A DNA stretch of 14,568 bases from Phycisphaerales bacterium (GCA_026982035.1 JALSHW010000236.1:1-14568); one strand, 5' to 3'. Positions 1-6,462 are shown, counted from the stretch's first letter. The notes: generated by a model not told the origin, from the sequence alone. Numbers and translations: made by a program.

Positions 1-445
1 TGCGGGTGTATCCACCGGCGCGGTCTTCAAAGCGGGGAGCGACATTGTCAAAGATGTGTTTGACGATGCGTGGTGCTTTGCGGAGTTCGCCGTAGCGGTT
101 GCGTTCGAGTTCGTCAGAATCCGGGATGTCGAAGAAACCTTCGACGAACTCGCGTTGCTCTTCGATCGACTCGCGTTGTTCTTCGGTGGCACCCTTGGGG
201 ATGTGTGCCCATGCGAATGCACGACGATCTTGGCCGAGCATTGAGATCACCAAACGGCGAGAGTGGAGGTCTCCACGCTTTGCCTTTGTGATGATTTTTT
301 CAACGAACGGTTTGAGTGCTTTGGCTTTGGGGATGGTCGTGGTGATTTGACCATGCTCAAAGAGACTTGCCGCCATATTGCGCAACATCGCTTGACGATG
401 TGCAGTGGTGCGGCCCAATTTGAATCCGGCTTTGCGATGACGCAT
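1..445 (-). CDS. rplQ: Large-subunit ribosomal protein L17 (bL17), 3' end beyond window
   Basis: L17 is a structural protein of the 50S subunit near the exit tunnel. Translating back from the ATG at 443-445 gives the family start [20 protein letters not shown], the segment with [19 protein letters not shown], and the closing core motif [11 protein letters not shown] just before the window edge. 148 codons are visible and no stop is reached. Between RRLV (63-66) and the IFDNVAPRF block (131-139) lies an acidic stretch about 45-50 residues longer than in E. coli L17, containing [13 protein letters not shown]. The start has an AAGGA-type ribosome binding site about 9 nt upstream. It follows rpoA by 73 nt, its usual place at the end of the alpha operon. 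Family is certain; the role of the insertion is unknown. Confidence 0.96.
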   Translation of the reverse strand, partial: MRHRKAGFKLGRTTAHRQAMLRNMAASLFEHGQITTTIPKAKALKPFVEKIITKAKRGDLHSRRLVISMLGQDRRAFAWAHIPKGATEEQRESIEEQREFVEGFFDIPDSDELERNRYGELRKAPRIVKHIFDNVAPRFEDRAGGYTR

Positions 446-470
446 GACTCGGTTCCTTCTTTTCTCTACA

Positions 471-485
471 ACGCGATCACCGCGT
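471..485 (-). other. Small hairpin between rpoA and rplQ
   Basis: Inverted repeat ACGCG/CGCGT with a 5-nt loop, in the 73-nt rpoA-rplQ spacer. It is not followed by a T-tract, so it is not a terminator by its look. It lies just upstream of the rplQ ribosome binding site and might affect initiation. The arms are short and may be chance. Confidence 0.3.
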
Positions 486-518
486 CGTTTGTTATATCAA
501 CCCATGATCCAGACGGAC

Positions 519-1520
519 TCACTGGTTGATGGTGTATCCTTCAGGAAGTTCCATACCGAGATCGAGGTCGATCTCCAGGAGCTTACGCTTGACTTCACGC
601 AACGATGTGCGTCCAAATGAGCGGAGTTTGAGCAGCTCTGGCTCGGTCATGACGACCAACTGAGCAACGGTATCCAAACGGGCCGACTCCAAGCAGTTGC
701 TTGCACGGACCGAAAGATCGAGTTGCTCTGATGGCATGTTGAGCTTGCGGATCAACTCTTCGTCCACGCCTGCAGCAGCGGCGGCGTTCTCAGAAACTCG
801 TTCGTCGCCGAGTTCAAAGTATTGAACGAATGGGTTGAGGTGCTTGCGAAGAATCTTTCCAGATTCGACGAGTGCCATTTCTGGGGTGACGGTGCCGTCG
901 GTCCAGATTTCCATGGTGAGTTTGTCGTAGTTGGTCTTCTGACCAACGCGGGTGTTTTCGACATGGTAGCGAACACGCTGAACAGGGGAGTAGATCGCAT
1001 CGACCGGGATCAGCCCGATTTCTTGTTCATCATTGCGAAGCTCTTGTTCGGAGACTGGGATATAGCCCCGGCCTTTGTCGATGTGGATTTCCATTTCAAA
1101 TGGAGCCGCTTCGGTGAGCGTTGCGATGACCAGGTCTTTGTTCACGATGGTGACATTGCTGTCGGCTTCGATGAGGTCGGCGGTGACTTCGCCTGGGCCT
1201 TGGGCGGCGAGTTTCATGACCCGTGGGCCTTCGCCGTCGGACTTGACAATGAGATTCTTGATGTTCAGAATGATGTCGGTGGTGTCTTCGAGGACGCCAG
1301 GCACCGAGGTAAACTCGTGCTCGGCACCCTTGATTTTGACAGCGGTCACCGAAGCACCTTCGAGCGATGAGAGCAGGATACGACGCAGCGAGTTGCCGAT
1401 CGTTGTGCCCATGCCGCGTTCAAATGGTTCGACGGTAAAGCGGCCGAAGGTATCGGCTGTAAACTTACTGTCTGAAGTGACTCGTGAGGGCAGTTCAAGC
1501 CCGCGCCAGCGTACACGCAT
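519..1520 (-). CDS. rpoA: DNA-directed RNA polymerase alpha subunit
   Basis: The alpha subunit dimerises to start RNA polymerase assembly, and its C-terminal domain contacts promoter UP elements and activators. The 333-residue product has both domains. The N-terminal assembly domain shows GMGTTIGNSLRRILLSSLEG at 36-55. An Ala-rich linker (SENAAAAAG, 243-251) leads to the C-terminal domain with SVRASNCLESARL (270-282) and RSFGRTSLREVKRKL (300-314). Arg272 aligns with the DNA-contacting Arg265 of E. coli. Length matches the family. The ATG at 1520 is preceded by GGAG about 10 nt upstream. Its neighbours rpsK and rplQ give the standard alpha-operon context, except that rpsD (S4), which sits before rpoA in E. 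coli, is missing. Confidence 0.98.
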   Translation of the reverse strand: MRVRWRGLELPSRVTSDSKFTADTFGRFTVEPFERGMGTTIGNSLRRILLSSLEGASVTAVKIKGAEHEFTSVPGVLEDTTDIILNIKNLIVKSDGEGPRVMKLAAQGPGEVTADLIEADSNVTIVNKDLVIATLTEAAPFEMEIHIDKGRGYIPVSEQELRNDEQEIGLIPVDAIYSPVQRVRYHVENTRVGQKTNYDKLTMEIWTDGTVTPEMALVESGKILRKHLNPFVQYFELGDERVSENAAAAAGVDEELIRKLNMPSEQLDLSVRASNCLESARLDTVAQLVVMTEPELLKLRSFGRTSLREVKRKLLEIDLDLGMELPEGYTINQ

Positions 1521-1594
1521 GATTCATTTCTCCGCAGCAGGGACATTGAGCGGGCTGACCACTCGTTCCTTGGTTCTTTGGTGGTTCACAGTTG

Positions 1595-1617
1595 GGCACC
1601 CTGCTGCTGTCGGTGCC
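1595..1617 (-). other. Hairpin in rpsK-rpoA spacer
   Basis: Arms GGCACC and GGTGCC form a perfect 6-bp GC-rich stem around an 11-nt loop of CAG-like triplets. It lies in the rpoA leader, about 75 nt upstream of the rpoA start. There is no T-tract. It could be an mRNA stability or processing element; this is inferred from complementarity only. Confidence 0.4.
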
Positions 1618-1650
1618 GTTCTTTCTTACCACAAAAGACTGATACATGAA

Positions 1651-1674
1651 AACCCGAGAGCGGACTCCGGGGTT
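1651..1674 (-). terminator. Weak terminator-like hairpin after rpsK
   Basis: About 15 nt after the rpsK stop, AACCC pairs with GGGTT across a 2x2 internal mismatch and a short GAG/CTC inner stem. On the minus strand the second arm ends in TTTT then C. The U-run is short and the stem broken, so at most it would attenuate before rpoA rather than end transcription. Confidence 0.25.
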
Positions 1675-1689
1675 CTGAGCCGGTCTGTA

Positions 1690-2076
1690 CTAGACGCGGC
1701 GTTTCTTCTTTGGACGGCAGCCATTGTGAGGCACCGGAGTATGGTCTTCAATCGCCGTGACACGAAGCCCGGTCGAGGCGAGCCCCGAAACCGCGTTCTC
1801 ACGCCCGGCACCGGCACCAGTAATCTTGACCTCGATTTCACTCATGCCCATTTTGCGAACCTTTTGGCCCAGCTGTTCACCAGCACGGGTCGCAGCAAAG
1901 GGGGTTGCCTTGCGAGCACCTTTGAAGCCGATGGTTCCAGCCGAGTCCCAGGCGAGTGCTTCGCCATTGGTGTCGGTGATGGTGATGAGGGTGTTGTTGT
2001 GGGTCGCTTTGATGTGGGCGATGCCTCGGGTGACACCTTTGCGGACTTTCTTTGCTTTTTTGACTGATTTTGCCAT
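1690..2076 (-). CDS. rpsK: Small-subunit ribosomal protein S11 (uS11)
   Basis: S11 sits on the 30S platform near the E site and binds 16S rRNA with S6, S18 and S21. The 128-residue product shows [15 protein letters not shown] (21-35), the [18 protein letters not shown] run (46-62), [11 protein letters not shown] (85-95) and the C-terminal [12 protein letters not shown]. The Asn-Gly pair at 118-119 is the site that forms isoaspartate in E. coli S11. The frame stays open upstream to an ATG at 2154, but that codon has no ribosome binding site and the extra residues do not look like S11. The ATG at 2076 gives the family's MAK start, with AGGAG about 10 nt upstream. It is 127 nt from rpsM, with two strong hairpins in that spacer. 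Confidence 0.98.
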   Translation of the reverse strand: MAKSVKKAKKVRKGVTRGIAHIKATHNNTLITITDTNGEALAWDSAGTIGFKGARKATPFAATRAGEQLGQKVRKMGMSEIEVKITGAGAGRENAVSGLASTGLRVTAIEDHTPVPHNGCRPKKKRRV

Positions 2077-2106
2077 TGATCGATCGCTCCTGACGGTTCC
2101 ACTTGC

Positions 2107-2131
2107 GGTTCCCTCGATGAGGGCTGGAACC
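2107..2131 (-). other. Second hairpin of the rpsM-rpsK spacer
   Basis: Outer arms GGTTC/GAACC enclose inner arms CCTC/GAGG, with a 4-nt bulge on one side and an ATC loop. It lies between the large 12-bp stem at 2159-2186 and the rpsK ribosome binding site, in the 127-nt leader of rpsK. It could be part of a folded leader; no protein ligand can be named from the sequence. Confidence 0.45.
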
Positions 2132-2158
2132 TTGCGAATGTTTGAACTGAACATGAAA

Positions 2159-2186
2159 CAGGTTGCATCCGCGTGGATGCAACCTG
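2159..2186 (-). other. Perfect 12-bp hairpin between rpsM and rpsK
   Basis: CAGGTTGCATCC and its exact complement GGATGCAACCTG flank a 4-nt loop (ACGC on the transcribed strand). It starts about 17 nt after the rpsM stop. On the minus strand it is followed by TTTCATG, only three T, so it is not a classic intrinsic terminator. It is one of the strongest intergenic stems in the window. Likely roles are protection of the 3' end of a processed rpsM message, attenuation, or a protein-binding leader for rpsK. Confidence 0.7.
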
Positions 2187-2203
2187 AAACTTACAAATAC
2201 TAT

Positions 2204-2581
2204 TTAGCCCTTGACGCCCTTCTTGCCTGCGACGGTGCGCTTCTTGCCCTTGCGGGTGCGAGCGTTGCAGCGGGTGCGTTGGCCACGGGTTGGAAGGCCG
2301 GCGCGGTGACGGTCCCCTCGGTATGAACGGATCTCGCGGAGGCGGGAGATGTTCTGGTGAACCTGACGACGGAGGGCACCTTCGACGAGGTAGCTGCCAT
2401 CGACGATCGTGTTGAGTGTTGAAACCTCGGTCTCGGACAACTCGCTTGCACGGGTGTCCGGGTTGATCCCGGCTTCGGCGAGAATGTCACCGGCAAACTT
2501 GTTGCCGATGCCATGGATGTACTGCAACGAATAATAGATCTTTTTGCGATCTGGAATGTCTACACCTGCGATACGGGGCAC
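2204..2581 (-). CDS. rpsM: Small-subunit ribosomal protein S13 (uS13)
   Basis: S13 is in the 30S head and contacts the large subunit and P-site tRNA. The 125-residue product begins [19 protein letters not shown], has the helix-hairpin-helix stretch [13 protein letters not shown] (22-34), the block [19 protein letters not shown], and the basic tail [20 protein letters not shown] that reaches the decoding site. All are family hallmarks at the usual length. The start codon is GTG at 2579-2581; AGGAG lies 6 nt upstream and the protein matches S13 from its first residue, so GTG is chosen. It lies downstream of rpmJ, as in the alpha operons of many bacteria. Confidence 0.98.
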   Translation of the reverse strand: MPRIAGVDIPDRKKIYYSLQYIHGIGNKFAGDILAEAGINPDTRASELSETEVSTLNTIVDGSYLVEGALRRQVHQNISRLREIRSYRGDRHRAGLPTRGQRTRCNARTRKGKKRTVAGKKGVKG

Positions 2582-2597
2582 TGGCTTCTCCTGTCAT

Positions 2598-2613
2598 CCC
2601 GGGTTGTTCCGGG
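2598..2613 (-). other. Hairpin just upstream of the rpsM start
   Basis: CCCGG and CCGGG form a 5-bp GC stem around a 6-nt loop, ending about 8 nt before the AGGAG ribosome binding site of rpsM. Its closeness to that site makes a translational role possible, but nothing more is shown. Confidence 0.35.
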
Positions 2614-2698
2614 CAGTGCGCTGCAGACGAGTTCTCCTCGATGCAGCCGGTCGTGAATTTTGTCAATCCCTATTTCAGAGTTTTAATTCTGATCTGTT

Positions 2699-2815
2699 TC
2701 AGCCCTGACGCTGCTTGAAACGGGGGTTCTTTTTGTTGATTACAAAGACTTTGCCCTTACGACGGACAATTTGGCAATCTTTTGAGCGACGCTTGACGCT
2801 TGATTGAACTTTCAT
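2699..2815 (-). CDS. rpmJ: Large-subunit ribosomal protein L36 (bL36), zinc-free type
   Basis: L36 is the smallest 50S protein and helps organise 23S rRNA near the factor-binding stalk base. Translating from the ATG at 2813-2815 gives 38 residues: [10 protein letters not shown], then [16 protein letters not shown], then [12 protein letters not shown] and a TGA. The backbone is clearly L36, but the zinc ligands of the usual form (Cys11, Cys14, Cys27, His32) are reduced to Cys14 alone: Ser replaces Cys11, Asn replaces Cys27, and Phe with a one-residue insertion replaces the His. The DCQIV-RKG-NPRFK pattern resembles the zinc-free paralogue YkgO of E. coli. GGAG lies 8 nt before the start. It heads the rpsM-rpsK-rpoA-rplQ block. 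Confidence 0.95.
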   Translation of the reverse strand: MKVQSSVKRRSKDCQIVRRKGKVFVINKKNPRFKQRQG

Positions 2816-2852
2816 CTTCTGTCTCCGACGCCACTTGCATGGCGATGGTTGA

Positions 2853-2868
2853 AACCGGAAACCCGGTT
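2853..2868 (-). other. Hairpin in the rpmJ leader
   Basis: AACCGG and CCGGTT pair perfectly around a GTTT loop, about 38 nt before the rpmJ start and upstream of its ribosome binding site. No T-tract follows. A leader or processing element is possible. Confidence 0.4.
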
Positions 2869-2975
2869 GATTGTACTTTCTATCCAGCCGTGACTGTATC
2901 CTGAGATAAAATCACGGGTCACGATGGTAGGCCTGCCAACCCGGTGTGTCGTCCACCGAATCCGCCAAGCCCTTC

Positions 2976-3002
2976 AAAAAACGCCCTCAATCGTAGGATT
3001 GA
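2976..3002 (-). terminator. Candidate weak terminator after secY
   Basis: About 80 nt after the secY stop, TCAATC pairs with GATTGA around a 4-nt loop (2987-3002). GGGCG follows and then six T on the minus strand (complement of 2976-2981). The stem is short, AU-rich and separated from the T-run, so efficiency would be low. The position, at the junction of the spc-type and alpha-type blocks, fits a boundary between transcription units. A second inverted repeat (AGCCCA/TGGGCT, 3024-3049) lies nearer secY. The rest of 2816-3082 shows no gene. Confidence 0.35.
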
Positions 3003-3082
3003 CCGAGTTTGTTCCATTTTTTGAGCCCAAACCGATTCCGAACTGGGCTTTATGAATCTCGCTGGATCGCTCCAGAAGACCA

Positions 3083-4468
3083 TTACGATCTTGATCGACC
3101 TTCACCAGCATCTGTATCGCCGAGGAAGCCATCGTAGTTTCTCATGAGCAGGTTGGCTTCGACGCGTTGGAGGAAATCCAGCGCAACGGAGACGACAATA
3201 AGCAATCCGGTGCCTCCCAAGAACTGAGAAACGATGAAATCAACTTTGAGCTGGGTATTGACGACCATTGGAAGGACAGCGATGATTGCAAGGCAGGCCG
3301 CGCCGACGAAGGTGATTCGTTCCATCACCGCTTCGAGGTATTCAGCGGTCCGAGGCCCTGGTCGGAGCCCGGGAATGAATGAGCCATGATCGCGGAGTTG
3401 TTTGGACATTTCTTCAGGATTGAACTGAACGGTAATCCAGAAGTAGCTGAAGAAGTAGACCATCAGGATGTACAGGAATACATAGGGATAGGCACCCATT
3501 TGGAAGCTGGTGCTGAGCCACTGGATCACGGTTGGATACCAACCGGTGGATCCTGCGTTCTGGGCTTGATCGGTCAAGGCACTGAAGACCACCGATGGAA
3601 AGATCATCAGGGAGGATGCGAAGATGATGGGCATCACGCCGCCGTGGTTAACTTTGAGCGGGAGATAGCTTTTTTGACCGCCAAAGGTTCGTTTGCCTCG
3701 GGTGTGCTTGGCCTGCTGAACGGGTATTCGTCGTTGGGCAACGGTCAACAAGACCGATCCTGCGACAACCAGAACGAAGCCAAAGAGCAGAAGAATCAGT
3801 GCCATCCAACCCATTTTGTTTGGATCGGCGGCATCGAAGTTTCCAATAACGCTCATCACCGCTCCGGGCATCCCGGTCAGGATACCCGCCATGATGATGA
3901 GTGAGACGCCATTGCCGATACCGAAGCGGTCGATCTGTTCGCCGAGCCACATGAGGAAGATGGTGCCTGCGGTGAGGGCTGCGATTCCCATCACCCACCA
4001 GAGTGGATTGTTGGCCCACTGGGGATACACCAATCCTGATCGGGTGATGTAGGTCAACCAACCGACGGCCTGGACAAGACAGAGCCCCACTGTTGCATAG
4101 CGAGTCCATTCTTGGATTTTGGCGTAGCCGGTGGGGCCTTCTTCTTTGAGTTTTTTGAGTTTCGGGGAGACGGATTGGAAGAGTTGGAAGATGATCGAAG
4201 CGGTGATGTAGGGCATGATACCCAGGCCGAAGATGGTCGATTGCCCGAAGGAGCCGCCTGAGAAGATGGCGACATATTGGGAGAGGCGACCAGCAGCCGA
4301 GCCCGATGCGGCTTGTTGTTCAAAGAATGAAGTCAGTGCACCCTGGTCAACGCCAGGAACCGGAATCCAGAATCCGATGCGATACACCGCAAGCATCCCG
4401 AGGGTAAACAAGATTTTGTTCCGCAACTCGGTAATCCGAAAGACATTGATGATGGTCTTGATGAGCAT
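3083..4468 (-). CDS. secY: Protein translocase channel subunit SecY
   Basis: SecY forms the membrane pore through which SecA or the ribosome pushes unfolded proteins. The 461-residue product has about ten hydrophobic segments. Family motifs include the plug and TM2 region GSFGQSTIFGLGIMPYITAS near 72-91, GNGVSLIIMAGI (TM5), the cytoplasmic C4 loop with AQRRIPVQQAKHTRGKR, KSYLPLKVNHGGVMPIIFAS (TM7 entry), and the C5 loop QFNPEEMSKQLRDHGSFIPG that contacts SecA and the ribosome. It ends with the usual VEANLLMRNYDGFL plus a short polar tail. The ATG at 4468 has GGAG about 10 nt upstream. It follows rplO after a 162-nt spacer. adk, map and infA, common after secY elsewhere, are absent. Confidence 0.98.
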   Translation of the reverse strand: MLIKTIINVFRITELRNKILFTLGMLAVYRIGFWIPVPGVDQGALTSFFEQQAASGSAAGRLSQYVAIFSGGSFGQSTIFGLGIMPYITASIIFQLFQSVSPKLKKLKEEGPTGYAKIQEWTRYATVGLCLVQAVGWLTYITRSGLVYPQWANNPLWWVMGIAALTAGTIFLMWLGEQIDRFGIGNGVSLIIMAGILTGMPGAVMSVIGNFDAADPNKMGWMALILLLFGFVLVVAGSVLLTVAQRRIPVQQAKHTRGKRTFGGQKSYLPLKVNHGGVMPIIFASSLMIFPSVVFSALTDQAQNAGSTGWYPTVIQWLSTSFQMGAYPYVFLYILMVYFFSYFWITVQFNPEEMSKQLRDHGSFIPGLRPGPRTAEYLEAVMERITFVGAACLAIIAVLPMVVNTQLKVDFIVSQFLGGTGLLIVVSVALDFLQRVEANLLMRNYDGFLGDTDAGEGRSRS

Positions 4469-4630
4469 GTATCGTGAACTCCGTGTGTCTCAGATCAACC
4501 GGCAAATATCGTTCTTGGAAATCAGACAATCAAAGACGGGGCCAATCATCCGTGACCGGGGATGGTATTCCCATCGTTCAGCGGTTGATCGACCCCGGCG
4601 TGTAAATCAGCCCATGGATATGACCCAAGA
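4469..4630 (-). other. rplO-secY spacer with nested inverted repeat
   Basis: This 162-nt spacer has no ORF that looks real. It holds CCGGG/CCCGG arms (4556-4560 and 4594-4598) around a small GATGG/CCATC hairpin (4561-4575). There is no T-tract. The secY ribosome binding site is at its downstream edge. Any regulatory role is inferred only from the unusual length of the gap. Confidence 0.3.
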
Positions 4631-5245
4631 TTACTTCTTTGGTTTGAGAACCTCGCCACGAGCGAACGCTTCGTCGCGTTTGCGGTGCCATTCTTGTTTC
4701 TTGAGCTTCTTGGTGAGATTCTTGGGTGTTTGGTCGTCCGAGTTTCGGTCGATGCCACGGACACGGTCGCGTCGTGTACCGAGTTCGTTGACTTTGCCGC
4801 CAGCGTCTTCGATGAGTTTGCGAGCCGGGCCTGTGACGCGGTTTGCGGTGACATCGAGTTTGACCTTGAGCGAATCAACACCATCTGGAAGATCGCCGAG
4901 GATTTTGAGGACGCGGGACTCATCGCGGACCAAACCGGCTTTGATGAGTGCCTTTTGATCAACGACGCCACCAGACTTGAAGTCTTCGTGCTCGAGGATC
5001 GCAGCGAGGTTGACGATCCAGAAGTTGATCTTGAAATTGGCGTTGGTAAAGCCGAACTTTGGCATGCGGCGGAAGAATGGCATCTGGCCACCCTCAAACT
5101 GGGCCATGCGTGAGTTGCCCCGGCGTGAGCCAGCCCCCTTGTGCCCGCGGCCTGAGGTTTTGCCATTGCCCGAACCGACGCCTCGGCCGATACGCTTGCG
5201 TTGTTTGTACTTGCCCGCCAATGCGGTGACTTCGTGAATCATCAT
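4631..5245 (-). CDS. rplO: Large-subunit ribosomal protein L15 (uL15) with C-terminal extension
   Basis: L15 is a late-assembly 50S protein whose extended N-terminus threads into 23S rRNA. The product begins MMIHEVT and carries the Gly/Arg-rich rRNA-binding arm RIGRGVGSGNGKTSGRGHKG (18-37), then FEGGQMPFFRRMPKFGF (50-66) and the globular C-terminal core ending near VTGPARKLIEDAGGKV (137-152). It is 204 residues against about 145 in E. coli; the excess is a charged Lys/Arg/Asp-rich tail from about 154. GGGAG precedes the first of two adjacent ATGs by 9 nt, favouring 5245. It directly follows rpsE with a 39-nt gap. rpmD (L30), which normally separates these genes, is missing. Confidence 0.97.
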   Translation of the reverse strand: MMIHEVTALAGKYKQRKRIGRGVGSGNGKTSGRGHKGAGSRRGNSRMAQFEGGQMPFFRRMPKFGFTNANFKINFWIVNLAAILEHEDFKSGGVVDQKALIKAGLVRDESRVLKILGDLPDGVDSLKVKLDVTANRVTGPARKLIEDAGGKVNELGTRRDRVRGIDRNSDDQTPKNLTKKLKKQEWHRKRDEAFARGEVLKPKK

Positions 5246-5284
5246 GACCGGTTACTCCCGGAAGAAGTGCTTATGCACATCTTG

Positions 5285-6034
5285 TTAGCTTGCATTTTCT
5301 GAACTTGGACTACTTGGTGCATCGGAAGCGGGTGCTGCCGGTGCTGATTCTGGGGTTCCTTGAGGTGCACCACGGTCGCCACCACGGTCGCCGCCGCGTC
5401 CACCGCCGCGTCCGCCACGACCACCGCCGCGTCCACCTCGACCACGATCTTGCCCGATGGTGTTGACCGGAGCGGCCATTTTTTCGCCTTCGGACTGAAC
5501 GGGCATGAAGCGTTGACCTCGCTTGACGCGTTCTTCGATGTCGGATGTTTCAATCTCAACACCACGCAACTCAGCGATTTCTTCGCGGGTGCGGAGTTGG
5601 CTCAGACCATCGAATACGGCGCGGACCATGTTGATCTTGGAGTTTGATCCGGTGGATTTGGTCAGGCAATCGGTGATGCCTGCCATTTCCAATACCGCCC
5701 GAACGGTACCGCCTGCAACGACACCGGTACCGGGTGATGCAGGAACCAAGATGACACGGCTTGCACACGCCTTGCCCACGGTTTCGTGGGGGAGGGTGCT
5801 GCCGGTCATTGGGAACTGGACCATGTTGAGCCGAGCGTGCTTTTCAGCTTTCTCGATCGCGGTGGGCACTTCAGGGCTTTTGGCGTAGCCATAGCCGATC
5901 TTGCCTTTGCGGTCACCACAGACAACGAGTGCGCCGAAGCTGAAGCGTCGTCCACCCTTGACTGTCGCGGCTGTGCGGAAGATTCCGACGGTATGCGACT
6001 CGATTGATTTTGATTCGTCAAGCATTTCTGCCAT
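5285..6034 (-). CDS. rpsE: Small-subunit ribosomal protein S5 (uS5) with RGG-rich C-terminal tail
   Basis: S5 lies at the mRNA entry side of the 30S subunit and influences accuracy and helicase activity. Residues about 10-170 are a complete S5: TAATVKGGRRFSFGALVVCG (21-40) of the double-stranded RNA-binding-like domain, the loop GDRKGKIGYGYAKS, then ILVPASPGTGVVAGG (95-109) and the TKSTGSNSKINMVRA block. At 249 residues it is about 80 longer than E. coli S5. The excess is a C-terminal tail: a Gly/Arg-rich stretch of RGG and RGGG units at 196-222 (encoded at 5369-5449), then an Ala/Pro/Ser-rich end. It starts 19 nt after rplR with a weak purine-rich site upstream. No rpmD follows. Confidence 0.97.
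   Translation of the reverse strand: MAEMLDESKSIESHTVGIFRTAATVKGGRRFSFGALVVCGDRKGKIGYGYAKSPEVPTAIEKAEKHARLNMVQFPMTGSTLPHETVGKACASRVILVPASPGTGVVAGGTVRAVLEMAGITDCLTKSTGSNSKINMVRAVFDGLSQLRTREEIAELRGVEIETSDIEERVKRGQRFMPVQSEGEKMAAPVNTIGQDRGRGGRGGGRGGRGGGRGGDRGGDRGAPQGTPESAPAAPASDAPSSPSSENAS
5369..5449 (-). repeat. RGG-encoding low-complexity repeat inside rpsE
   Basis: Tandem Arg/Gly codons, with plus-strand units such as CCACCGCCGCG and CCACGGTCG, encode residues 196-222 of S5 as RGG, RGGG and DRGG units. The repetition is visible at both DNA and protein level, so copy number could vary between strains. Confidence 0.85.
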
Positions 6035-6053
6035 TGTGGTATCTCTTTTCCGT

Positions 6054-6419
6054 TCAGAACTTCAGGCCACTCTCACGAGCAGCATCTGCGAAGGCCTTGA
6101 CCCGGCCATGAAACTTGAATCCGCCACGGTCAAAGACCACGGCCTCAACGCCTACTTTTTGTGCCCGCTCGGCAAGTGCCGAACCGACTGCTTTGGCGGT
6201 GGCAACATTGCCGCCTGAGCCCTCGATTTTCACACCCTTGTCACGAGACGATGCACTGGCAAGCGTCACGCCTGCCATGTCGTCGATGACTTGTGCATAG
6301 ATGTGATTGAGCGAGCGATAGATTGCCAGACGGGGACGCTCAGGAGTACCGATGACCCGTTTGCGGATCCCGATTCTGCGTCGTTTATGCCGAACTGTTT
6401 TTGCTTTATTCTTGTTCAT
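6054..6419 (-). CDS. rplR: Large-subunit ribosomal protein L18 (uL18)
   Basis: L18 binds 5S rRNA and, with L5, docks it on the central protuberance. From the ATG at 6419 the product is 121 residues. It has a basic N-terminus ([18 protein letters not shown]), then [20 protein letters not shown], the helical segment with [21 protein letters not shown], and the closing [20 protein letters not shown]. All match L18 at normal length. A TTG six bases upstream is in frame, but GAGG is correctly spaced only for the ATG, so the ATG is chosen. It follows rplF by 43 nt and precedes rpsE by 19 nt, as in the spc operon. Confidence 0.97.
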   Translation of the reverse strand: MNKNKAKTVRHKRRRIGIRKRVIGTPERPRLAIYRSLNHIYAQVIDDMAGVTLASASSRDKGVKIEGSGGNVATAKAVGSALAERAQKVGVEAVVFDRGGFKFHGRVKAFADAARESGLKF

Positions 6420-6430
6420 ATTCAAACCTC

Positions 6431-6461
6431 ACGATCGCGTTGTGCGATCTGTTGCGATCGT
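6431..6461 (-). other. 8-bp inverted repeat between rplF and rplR
   Basis: ACGATCGC and GCGATCGT pair perfectly around a 15-nt loop that itself holds another GCGATC. The repeat fills most of the 43-nt rplF-rplR spacer and begins right after the rplF stop. No T-run follows. It could be a processing or stability hairpin. Confidence 0.5.
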
Positions 6462-6462
6462 A

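Noticed and set aside
471..485. Hairpin before rplQ considered as a terminator for rpoA
   Set aside because: There is no T-tract and the stem is only 5 bp; kept as a low-confidence hairpin only.
1075..2067. Long plus-strand open frame of 330 codons
   Set aside because: It lies antisense to rpoA and rpsK, shows no family motif, and is Ser/Arg-rich as expected from a shadow of conserved genes.
2077..2154. 26-residue upstream extension of S11
   Set aside because: The ATG at 2154 lacks a ribosome binding site and sits beside the large hairpin; S11 similarity begins at 2076.
2661..2666. Exact TTGACA on the minus strand as a possible -35 box before rpsM
   Set aside because: No -10-like hexamer lies 16-19 nt downstream (the sequence there is CATCGA-like), so it is not called as a promoter.
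4215..4958. Plus-strand open frame of 247 codons opposite secY and rplO
   Set aside because: It crosses two real genes in antisense and has low-complexity Ser/Arg content with no recognisable domain.
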